A DNA stretch of 43,911 nucleotides from Oscillospiraceae bacterium (lineage in GTDB: Bacteria > Bacillota > Clostridia > Oscillospirales > Oscillospiraceae), in contig JAFRMX010000010.1 in the NCBI GenBank assembly GCA_017430455.1, forward strand, positions 104,777 through 148,687. Direction: 5' to 3'. Made by a program: the position numbers and the translations under genes. Positions within the stretch are counted from its first letter, which is position 1; every line of letters starts with the position of its first letter. Positions 33,100 to 39,499 of this stretch are shown piece by piece. The notes beneath the pieces are model-generated. The model did not search any database. It was not told the DNA's origin and saw nothing but the letters and a program-made list of their open reading frames with translations.

Positions 33100-34067
33100 G
33101 ATTCGCTTCTCCCGGTCTGATCCAGTGCATTGCAGATATCCGTGATGCTTTTTGCCATATCCGCGCTGATCCCGATTGCCCGGCTGCCAAGGCTCGCAGG
33201 CACTATGGCCTTAGAGCGGTTGAGGCGTATAAGACTGACATTTTCATGCTCGCGGCAGAGCTTTTCGAATGGGAAGCGGATGATCGTCGGGGTGTTGAAG
33301 CCCACGCCAAGCTCCAGCAGCACCAGTCTGCAGCCGAGCGCCCGGCTTAGAAAGCGGCTGAAGCGTTCTTCCGCGGCGTACCAGTCATCGTCCTGCACAA
33401 AACAGTCGTCCACTCGCAGATTCATGGTCATCTCCCCGCCGCAGACAGGGCATCTTGGCACCAGCGCTCCGGGGATCCTGCCGTCTTTGCGCTCAAGCTC
33501 CATCCTTCTGAACAGCTCCACCGAGTCATATGTCTTCGGATGACAGCCCCTCTTGCACTGGATGCGTCTGTAGCTTCCCTGTGTGGCAAAGATCTGCTCT
33601 TCCGGGTAGCCTGCTTTTTCAAACTGGTGGTCGGCGTTGGTGCTGAGAATAAAGCTCCTTTTGTCCGCTATCGCTTCGATGAGCAGCCTGTGCAGAGGCG
33701 TCACATCCAGATCTGCTCCCGCGATCAGAGCCAAGTGCGACCACAGGCCCCAGCGGCTCTCCTCATCCGGGAAAGGATAGAAGCCCGCGGAATACATGTC
33801 CTGCATATATTGGCCTTTGCCGTAAACCCGCTGAAACTCGGCAAAGTTCTCCTCAAAAAACTTCCCGCCGTATTCTGCGCCTGCAGCGGCGCTCATTCCC
33901 GCTCCGACACCTATAAGGACATGATCCGCCTCGCGGATCGCTTTGGCGGCCATGCCGATCTGCTCATCATAGGGTGTGTCCTGCGTAATGTAGTCCCGCG
34001 CGTAATCTGCGCTTAAGAAAGACGAAAAGCTGATATTGTTTTCCGGTTTGCGAATGTCGTTGAGCAT
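33096..34067 (-). CDS. SirTM-class sirtuin, likely protein ADP-ribosyltransferase
   Basis: An NAD-binding SIR2 protein, 323 residues from ATG 34067. GVGAGMSAAAGAEY (54-66) binds NAD. The usual TQNxD motif reads STNAD (142-146). The catalytic HG of deacetylases is QG (Q163-G164), and an NLRVDD segment (R218) is present. A structural zinc site uses C171, C175, C206 and C209. Gln in place of His is a mark of SirTM enzymes, which ADP-ribosylate a lipoylated carrier protein rather than deacetylate. An in-frame start at 34127 is rejected because the promoter lies within that stretch and GAGGAGG precedes 34067. First gene of the operon. Confidence 0.93.
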   Translation of the reverse strand: MLNDIRKPENNISFSSFLSADYARDYITQDTPYDEQIGMAAKAIREADHVLIGVGAGMSAAAGAEYGGKFFEENFAEFQRVYGKGQYMQDMYSAGFYPFPDEESRWGLWSHLALIAGADLDVTPLHRLLIEAIADKRSFILSTNADHQFEKAGYPEEQIFATQGSYRRIQCKRGCHPKTYDSVELFRRMELERKDGRIPGALVPRCPVCGGEMTMNLRVDDCFVQDDDWYAAEERFSRFLSRALGCRLVLLELGVGFNTPTIIRFPFEKLCREHENVSLIRLNRSKAIVPASLGSRAIGISADMAKSITDICNALDQTGRSES

Positions 34068-34098
34068 ATTCTGTTCCTCCTCGGGTATTGCTGACAAC

Positions 34099-34127
34099 AG
34101 TATAGGAGAAACACGGGTCGTCCGCAA
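34099..34127 (-). promoter_or_regulatory. Promoter of the sirtuin operon
   Basis: Minus-strand TTGCGG (34127-34122), 17-base spacer, TATACT (34104-34099), giving a leader of about 25 bases. Confidence 0.5.
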
Positions 34128-34154
34128 GTACGCACCTTTTTTTAACTGTCGCTT

Positions 34155-34183
34155 TTGTGTAAAAATAACTGTTACATTATAAT
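34155..34183 (+). promoter_or_regulatory. Orphan plus-strand promoter
   Basis: TTGTGT (34155-34160), 17-base spacer, TATAAT (34178-34183). The only plus-strand reading after it is an 11-codon GTG ORF at 34228-34263 with an AGAGGA site at 34216-34221. Beyond that, transcription would run antisense into the VWA gene. Confidence 0.45.
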
Positions 34184-34197
34184 ATGAATGTAACAGT
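34168..34197. promoter_or_regulatory. Candidate operator: 11-base inverted repeat over the orphan promoter
   Basis: ACTGTTACATT and AATGTAACAGT are perfect complements separated by 8 bases that contain part of the TATAAT. This is the form of a repressor site on a promoter. The cognate regulator is not identified. Confidence 0.6.
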
Positions 34198-34271
34198 CAA
34201 AGTGAAAGTTATTTTAGAGGAATCGTTGTGAGACCCATGGAGCTCTGCGGCACAGCTTATTAGGGACAGGT

Positions 34272-34928
34272 TCAGTCGTCCCTGTCATCTATCTCAGATC
34301 TGAACTCCGAAGGCTCCGATTTGATATCGTAATACGCGTTGTGTGCAGATTCCCTGATAAAAGTGTTCATGGCGGCAAACGTGCTCCTCGTGCCCCTGTG
34401 GGTCTGCCTGTAATTGAGGGCCCTGTCTTCACATATCCCGTATCTCTTTGCCGTTTCGACGGCGTCGATGTTCGCTCCTATGAAAAGAAACTCCCAACCA
34501 TCCTCTTTCTTTTTCCTTTCGATCATCGCCTTCACTTCAGATGACGAATATTTTCGGCTCGCGTTTTCAAGCCCGTCGGTAGTGATCGCGAAGATCGTTT
34601 TGACGGGAACATCCTCAGGCCTTATGTACCTGTGCACATACTCTATGTGCTTTATTGCGTCTCCGATACAGTCAATGAGCGCCGTCGAGCCTCCCGCGCA
34701 ATAATCCCTCTCCGTAAGAGGACTGACCTCATCAATGTCCAGCCTGTCGTGGAGCAGCCTGTGCGACTGGTTGAACAGATAGGTCGTGACGAATTTGTTT
34801 CCTTCGGTCTTCTTCTGCTGCTCAAGCATGGAATTGAAACCGCCTACAGTGTCCGATTCCATTCCAGCCATCGATCCGCTTCTGTCGATGATGAATACTA
34901 ATTCCACGTTTTTGTTTCTGATTTCCAT
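34272..34928 (-). CDS. VWA-domain (MIDAS) protein
   Basis: A 218-residue, largely single-domain von Willebrand A protein without signal peptide. The metal-ion-dependent adhesion site is intact: DRSGSMAG (15-22), GGSTALID, and ITTDGLENA. Small cytoplasmic VWA proteins of this type are often annotated beside stress or AAA+ genes, but none is present here. AGGAGG-type ribosome site, part of which lies in a possible leader hairpin (34938-34978). Function unknown. Confidence 0.88.
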   Translation of the reverse strand: MEIRNKNVELVFIIDRSGSMAGMESDTVGGFNSMLEQQKKTEGNKFVTTYLFNQSHRLLHDRLDIDEVSPLTERDYCAGGSTALIDCIGDAIKHIEYVHRYIRPEDVPVKTIFAITTDGLENASRKYSSSEVKAMIERKKKEDGWEFLFIGANIDAVETAKRYGICEDRALNYRQTHRGTRSTFAAMNTFIRESAHNAYYDIKSEPSEFRSEIDDRDD

Positions 34929-34937
34929 AAGAATTAC

Positions 34938-34978
34938 CTCCGTTTTTTTGATGTGCCTGCAATATACATCAAACGGAG
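34938..34978 (-). promoter_or_regulatory. Hairpin covering the ribosome site of the VWA gene
   Basis: On the minus strand, CTCCGTTTGATGT can pair with ACATC...ACGGAG across an 11-base loop, with four unpaired A in the 3' arm. The 3' arm includes the GGAG of the ribosome site. If transcribed whole, it would limit translation. A promoter overlapping this DNA would make it an operator instead. Confidence 0.45.
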
Positions 34979-34987
34979 CTTCTATTG

Positions 34988-35010
34988 GTCAATCGCGGAT
35001 TGACTTTTTT
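34988..35010 (+). terminator. Plus-strand rho-independent terminator without an upstream plus-strand gene
   Basis: GTCAATC-GCG-GATTGAC followed by six T. Oriented for plus-strand transcripts, although the nearest gene on the left is on the minus strand. Confidence 0.7.
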
Positions 35011-35106
35011 CATCGCGCAAAACAGCTTGTTATTCTGAGCCTGCGAAGAATCCTACCTCCCATAACAAAGCCGCGTGAATACAGTTCCAGCCGGCTATTT
35101 ATCTAG

Positions 35107-35147
35107 AACACAAGCACCTAGTAAAACACGAAGTGCCTGTGTTTTTT
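35107..35147 (+). terminator. Terminator-like hairpin, plus orientation
   Basis: AACACAAGCAC pairs with GTGCCTGTGTT (one mismatch) across a 15-base loop and ends in six T. Confidence 0.5.
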
Positions 35148-35148
35148 A

Positions 35149-35356
35149 CGCGTCATAATATGACACGAAGGTGATTTTTGAAACCATTGGTATTACAGGG
35201 TTATGACGGGTATGACACGTATGACGCGTAGATAGATATATGTGATTATCCGCAGTTTTTAGGTATATTCAATTACGTGTCATTCCCGTCATACGTGTCA
35301 TAAACCGTTGAAAACACAAGATTCCTTGATGACATGTCTCTCCTGCTTATGACACG
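35149..35356. repeat. Iteron-like array of TATGACRSG nonamers
   Basis: Nine near-identical 9-base units. An inverted pair lies at 35149-35157 and 35159-35167. Three direct units abut at 35202-35228. Three inverted units abut at 35276-35302. One more is at 35348-35356. The two triplets face each other across 47 AT-rich bases (35229-35275) that include TTATCCGCA, one base off the common DnaA box. Confidence 0.8.
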
Positions 35357-35398
35357 TATATTTTCTTCCGCAAGCTATTCAAGGGTCTCATCATTGAA

Positions 35399-35455
35399 CA
35401 TCTCCGGTACCGCATATCGGGCGCCGGAGATGAATAGATATATTCAATTGCGAGG
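35399..35455. repeat. 57-bp hairpin repeat, copy 1 (3' of the 35499-36974 gene)
   Basis: An inverted repeat of 13-base arms (CATCTCCGGTACC, other arm with two changes) followed by a tail ending ATTCAATTGCGAGG. It matches copy 2 at 37167-37223 over most of its length. Confidence 0.85.
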
Positions 35456-35498
35456 GCTCTGGAGATCGGGTCAGATGTCAGCTGAGTCAAAAGGCATG

Positions 35499-36974
35499 TC
35501 AGGCCCAGGGATTTTCCGTAGGATAGGGCAGGGTTTTGGGCTGATTATAGCCGATGTCCTGCACGCCGAAGTATTTGAACACCTCGAAGAGGGCCTTGCC
35601 GTAGTGGCCGAAGGCAACGGCGCCGTGGTGCGGGAAGCGCTTTCCGATCAGCACATGTCGGTAGAAGCGGCCCATCTCGTGTATGGCGAAAACGCCGATG
35701 CCGCCGAAGCTCTCTGTTGCCACGGGCAGCACCTCGCCCTCAGCAATATAGGAGCGCAGATTGCCCTCGCTGTCGCACTGGAGGCGGTAGAAAGTGATCT
35801 CACCGGGGGCGATGTCTCCCTCCAGGGTGCCGCGTGTAAAATCGGGCTCGCTCCCCTGCGGCTCAAGAAGTCTGTGCTGGATGAGCTGATACTTCACGGC
35901 GCGGTCCGCGCGCATCTTGCAGGAAGGCGTATTCCCGCAGTGGAAGCCCATGAAGGTATCAGTAAGGGCATAGTCGTACCTGCCTTTGATATTACGCTCC
36001 CACATCTGCGCGGGCACCGAATTGTTGATATCGAGGATAGTAACCGCGTCACCTGAAATGCAGGAGCCGATATATTCGGACAGAGCACCGTAGATGTCGA
36101 CTTCACAGCTCACGGGGATGCCGCGGGCGGCGAGACGGGAATTGACGAAGCACGGCTCGAAACCGAACTGCTGCGGGAAGGCCGGCCAGCACTTGTCTGC
36201 AAAAGCAACGTATTTGCGGGCACCCTTATGTTCCTCAGCCCAGTCGAGCAGAGTAAGTTCGAACTGCGCCATTCGCTCCAGAAGGTCGGGGAAATATCTG
36301 CCCTCGCCCATCTCTTTTGCCATATCCGCACAGACCTCAGGAATGCGTTTGTCGCCCGCATGCGCTTTATAGCTCACCAGAAGATCGAGCTCGGAGTTTT
36401 CCTCTATTTCTACGCCCAACTCGTACAGACCTTTTATAGGCGCGTTGCAGGCAAAGAAATCCTGAGGACGGGGGCCGAAGGTTATGATCTTGAGATTCCT
36501 GACACCGATGACCGCGCGGGCGACGGGATAGAATTCCTTGATCATTTTCCCTATCTCCGCAGCGGTACCTACAGGATATTCGGGGATATATCCCTTGAGA
36601 TGGCGCATACCAAGGTTGTAGGAGCAGTTCAGCATGCCGCAGTACGCATCTCCCCTGCCGTTGATGAGGTCGCCGTCCCCCTCAGCTGCAGCAACGAACA
36701 TGCGGGGGCCGTCGAAATACTTTGCGATCAGGGTCTCCGGAGTCTCCGGGCCGAAGTTGCCAAGGAATACGACCAGCGCGTTGCAACCGGCTTTCTTCAC
36801 ATCTTCAACAGCCAGGAGCATATCCTTTTCATTTTCTACCGTGACGGGACATTCGTAGATGTTGCCTCCGCAGCTTTCTACGATCGCCTCGCGGCGCTTC
36901 ACCGAGAGGCCTATGGGAAAGCAGTCACGGCTTACCGCGATAAGTCCGAGTTTCACTTCAGGAATATTGGTCAT
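35499..36974 (-). CDS. L-fucose/L-arabinose isomerase family protein
   Basis: A 491-residue sugar isomerase-fold protein of the FucI/AraA superfamily. Recognisable segments are CFPIGLSVKRREAIVE at the N-terminus, VVFLGNFGPETPETLIAK, FADKCWPAFPQQFGFEPCF (probable metal-site region) and a C-terminal FPHHGAVAFGHYGKALFE. Such enzymes convert an aldose such as L-fucose, D-arabinose or L-rhamnose-type deoxysugar to its ketose. Start at 36974 is set by AAAGGAGAA. It has its own promoter and lies after the rhaD-type gene. The exact sugar is unknown. Confidence 0.85.
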   Translation of the reverse strand: MTNIPEVKLGLIAVSRDCFPIGLSVKRREAIVESCGGNIYECPVTVENEKDMLLAVEDVKKAGCNALVVFLGNFGPETPETLIAKYFDGPRMFVAAAEGDGDLINGRGDAYCGMLNCSYNLGMRHLKGYIPEYPVGTAAEIGKMIKEFYPVARAVIGVRNLKIITFGPRPQDFFACNAPIKGLYELGVEIEENSELDLLVSYKAHAGDKRIPEVCADMAKEMGEGRYFPDLLERMAQFELTLLDWAEEHKGARKYVAFADKCWPAFPQQFGFEPCFVNSRLAARGIPVSCEVDIYGALSEYIGSCISGDAVTILDINNSVPAQMWERNIKGRYDYALTDTFMGFHCGNTPSCKMRADRAVKYQLIQHRLLEPQGSEPDFTRGTLEGDIAPGEITFYRLQCDSEGNLRSYIAEGEVLPVATESFGGIGVFAIHEMGRFYRHVLIGKRFPHHGAVAFGHYGKALFEVFKYFGVQDIGYNQPKTLPYPTENPWA

Positions 36975-37064
36975 TTTTTCTTCTCCTTTTTCAGTATTTA
37001 TCACTTCATCTTACTTTTATACTTTCCGGGCGGCCGGGTTGCCGGCGGATGTTTTTATATCATT

Positions 37065-37093
37065 TATATACCTGAGACTGTCCGTAATGTCAA
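37065..37093 (-). promoter_or_regulatory. Promoter of the 35499-36974 isomerase gene
   Basis: Minus-strand TTGACA (37093-37088), 17-base spacer, TATATA (37070-37065); a GC-rich leader of about 90 bases follows. Confidence 0.7.
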
Positions 37094-37166
37094 CTCCGAA
37101 AGAGCCGAATCCACCGTCATGGGAAAGAATTCTTTTATGGTCCCCGTTTTGCCCCGAAGATGCGAC

Positions 37167-37223
37167 CATCTCCGGTACCGCATACCGGGTACCGGAGATG
37201 TAAAACCCTATTCAATTGCGAGG
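37167..37223. repeat. 57-bp hairpin repeat, copy 2 (3' of the aldolase gene)
   Basis: Perfect 13-base arms CATCTCCGGTACC/GGTACCGGAGATG around an 8-base loop, then a tail ending CTATTCAATTGCGAGG. It lies 27 bases after the aldolase stop codon, as copy 1 does after the isomerase stop (43 bases). Confidence 0.9.
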
Positions 37224-37250
37224 ACTGTGAAAACCCGGATCTGACGTGTT

Positions 37251-38066
37251 TCAGATGTTCAGGTAGCCTTCGCGGACTCTTACGCCGAAATACTCTGCTG
37301 TTATGTGCAGCTGTTCGTCGGTTATCGTGTTCAGACGGGGGAGGTGGGCGATCTTCATATAGATCTCAGCCGCTTTTTCCGCGGTCTCGATGAGTCCGAA
37401 AGTCTCGTCGAGGTCCTTGCCCGCGCCGTAGATCCCATGCTGGCTCCAGACCGTGAGTCGCGAAACGAGCATCTTTTCCGCAGTTGCTTCACCTATCTCG
37501 TTCGTTCCGCAGAGCATCCAGGGCAGGACGCTGACTCCTTCCGGAAAAACGACGACGCACTCGGTGCACATCTGCCAGAGCGTGCGCGTAAACTCTCTCT
37601 CGTCCAGTGTGTGGACATAGGTCATGGCCAGAAGATTCGCAGGATGGCAGTGCATGACGACACGGTTTTTGGGATCGGCCTTCAGTCTCGCAACATGGCT
37701 CATCATGTGCGCGGGAAACTCGCTCGTGAACTTACCTCCGTCCGCAAAGCCCCAGAGCAGCTCCGCAGTCCCGCCTTCATCGGCGATGCGGACTATCCCG
37801 AGGTTCACGTCGGGCGCGTACTGAACATTTTTGAAGTATTTGCCCGTGCCTGTGACAAAGAAATACTTTCCCTCAAGCTCCGGAGCCTTAAATCCTGTGG
37901 GGATGCGGCGAAGGACTGCTGATGTGTCCAGATAGTCCTCGACTTCGGCATCGTCAAGCAGAAGACTGATATTTCCGCCGTTGCGCTCATCCCAGCCGTG
38001 GGCATACATGTTTGTGGTCGTGCGGATCATTTCGACCATAAATGGCGCGTTCAGAATATCTTTCAT
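37251..38066 (-). CDS. rhaD: Class II aldolase, rhamnulose-1-phosphate aldolase type
   Basis: Splits a 1-phosphorylated ketose (such as L-rhamnulose 1-phosphate) to dihydroxyacetone phosphate and lactaldehyde. About 271 residues. NGGNISLLL binds phosphate, HCHPANLLAM gives two zinc histidines, and WSQHGIYGAGKDLDETF gives the third. The start at 38066 is chosen because GAGGAG lies inside the longer reading from 38081. It follows the second isomerase gene directly and closes the rhaB-isomerase-aldolase operon. Confidence 0.9.
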   Translation of the reverse strand: MKDILNAPFMVEMIRTTTNMYAHGWDERNGGNISLLLDDAEVEDYLDTSAVLRRIPTGFKAPELEGKYFFVTGTGKYFKNVQYAPDVNLGIVRIADEGGTAELLWGFADGGKFTSEFPAHMMSHVARLKADPKNRVVMHCHPANLLAMTYVHTLDEREFTRTLWQMCTECVVVFPEGVSVLPWMLCGTNEIGEATAEKMLVSRLTVWSQHGIYGAGKDLDETFGLIETAEKAAEIYMKIAHLPRLNTITDEQLHITAEYFGVRVREGYLNI

Positions 38067-38077
38067 TTCGGATCTCC

Positions 38078-39499
38078 TCATCTTGTAATTATGTCCACGG
38101 GGACGTTGAATAATTTCGCGACCTTGAGGATCGTATCTGTATGTCTGCCGATCGCCGCAGCCATGTGGTGGGTAGGCCCCGCCTCGCTCCAGCGGTTGCA
38201 GAACTCCCTGGCACCGATCCCAAAGCGCATACGCATATTGGTGTCGCCGAAGGTGAATATCGGGCCGGGCTCGTTTTCTCCCTCAGCAACTACAAACTTG
38301 AAATGCCCGTCCTTGTCCTGGGTGATGCCGAGGAAGGTAATGGGTCCGACAGGGGGATAGAACTGAGTGAGATAACCTCCCCCAGTCTTGCCGTGGAACA
38401 CGGGAACGATCTTCATCGTGGGCTTCTTCGCCCGCGAGATGTCGGCGTCGCCCGAGCCGCTGTGACCGATTATACATATGTCCTCATCAAAGTCAATGGA
38501 GTACATCTCGCTGAGCTGTCCCGTTCCCGCGATGGTCTTCAGGATGCCCATTGCCATCGCGACCTTGATGTCACCCTCGACAGCACAGGCTGTGCCCTGC
38601 TTTATGAGCATGGAAAAAGCGGGAATGAGCATGCTGTCCAGCTTCCCCGCGATGCCCTGGGCAAATCCGTCGTAGTGGGAGGCCACGAAGCCCAGCTTCT
38701 CGTCCTTCACCCACTGCTCGAAAGCCACGACGTATTTCGCCATATCGCGGACCGTTTCGACGTCCGCTCCGCCCTCGATATCGAAGGTATTCAAGATGTC
38801 CTCGGCCTTGGCGCGAATGGCGGCCTCGTCTGTTATGTTGTCGGCGATCGCCCACATCTTTTCCCAATCAAACTGCTTTGTGTAGAGCCACATGCGGTGG
38901 TAGAGGTTCGTCTCGTCAATGTACAGGTCCATCATTCCGGGATAGGGTCTGCCTATCTGGGCAATATTCGTGTCGCGAAAGCGTCTTCTCACCTGAGCAG
39001 CCCTGCACCAGTCCTCTATCTCCGCCTGGGCCTTTTCGTCCCCGCCTTCAACGACACCGGTTATAACGGCGTGGCGCTTTCCGGCGCGCTCGAGATCTGC
39101 CACCATCTCTCCCACGGCTCCGCAGGCGTAAAGCTCTCCGAGCCATGTAGCGGTATCGGTGTTTTCATAATCCGGAGCTTTCTTTTTCTGAAGGTTTACA
39201 AGCACGACGGGAACATCGAGATCTCGGACCGCAGGGAGCATGTTGTAACTTGTGGCATATGTAAGCATCTGGAGTATCACGAGATCGACATCGGCCGCGC
39301 GGAATCTGTCTCCCGCCGCCATTGCCATCTCCTTTGTTGTGACGATCTCTCCGTCGACCAGTTCGACCGAACCGGGGATGCGCTTTTTGAAGTCTGCGTA
39401 CTGTGCTTCGAATTCGGGCACGAGGGACGGGAACTGGGGCAGATAGGCCCCGAGAGCGATCGCGAAGACGCCCACTCTTGCTTTGGTCTCAACTAACAT
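38078..39499 (-). CDS. L-arabinose isomerase-like sugar isomerase family protein
   Basis: A 473-residue protein of the L-fucose/L-arabinose isomerase superfamily, distinct in sequence from the one at 35499-36974. Segments include VDLVILQMLTYATSYNMLPA, VASHYDGFAQGIAGKL, FGDTNMRMRFGIGAREFCN and SEAGPTHHMAAAIGRHTDTI, the last matching the metal-binding end of AraA-like proteins. It overlaps the kinase gene by 11 bases and abuts the aldolase gene, so it probably supplies the isomerase step of this pathway in place of RhaA. Confidence 0.82.
   Translation of the reverse strand: MLVETKARVGVFAIALGAYLPQFPSLVPEFEAQYADFKKRIPGSVELVDGEIVTTKEMAMAAGDRFRAADVDLVILQMLTYATSYNMLPAVRDLDVPVVLVNLQKKKAPDYENTDTATWLGELYACGAVGEMVADLERAGKRHAVITGVVEGGDEKAQAEIEDWCRAAQVRRRFRDTNIAQIGRPYPGMMDLYIDETNLYHRMWLYTKQFDWEKMWAIADNITDEAAIRAKAEDILNTFDIEGGADVETVRDMAKYVVAFEQWVKDEKLGFVASHYDGFAQGIAGKLDSMLIPAFSMLIKQGTACAVEGDIKVAMAMGILKTIAGTGQLSEMYSIDFDEDICIIGHSGSGDADISRAKKPTMKIVPVFHGKTGGGYLTQFYPPVGPITFLGITQDKDGHFKFVVAEGENEPGPIFTFGDTNMRMRFGIGAREFCNRWSEAGPTHHMAAAIGRHTDTILKVAKLFNVPVDIITR

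Larger units (their letters stand above)
34979..35398. other. Gene-free, repeat-rich region
   Basis: No credible coding sequence is seen here; the full gap between genes is 34929-35498. It holds two plus-oriented terminator-like hairpins, a sequence (35030-35053, TTATTCTGAGC...GCGAAGAATCC) resembling short dispersed repeats known in many bacterial genomes, an array of TATGAC-based nonamers, and, at its right end, one copy of a 57-bp hairpin repeat. It looks like an accumulated or decayed mobile or regulatory island. Confidence 0.7.

Noticed and set aside
4305..34067. lplA as part of the sirtuin/macrodomain system
   Set aside because: The genes are about 26 kb apart with unrelated operons between and no lipoyl carrier gene nearby, so linkage is not supported here.
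33096..34067. Sirtuin as a standard lysine deacetylase or an antiphage SIR2 protein
   Set aside because: The catalytic His is Gln and the neighbour is a zinc macrodomain, which fits SirTM. No defence-type partner domains are present.
35149..35356. CRISPR array
   Set aside because: The repeats are 9 bases long, abut or invert, and have no uniform spacers; no cas genes are nearby.
38141..39496. Long plus-strand open frame (about 450 codons)
   Set aside because: It is fully antisense to the AraA-like isomerase gene, which has family motifs and operon context. High GC at third positions creates such shadows.
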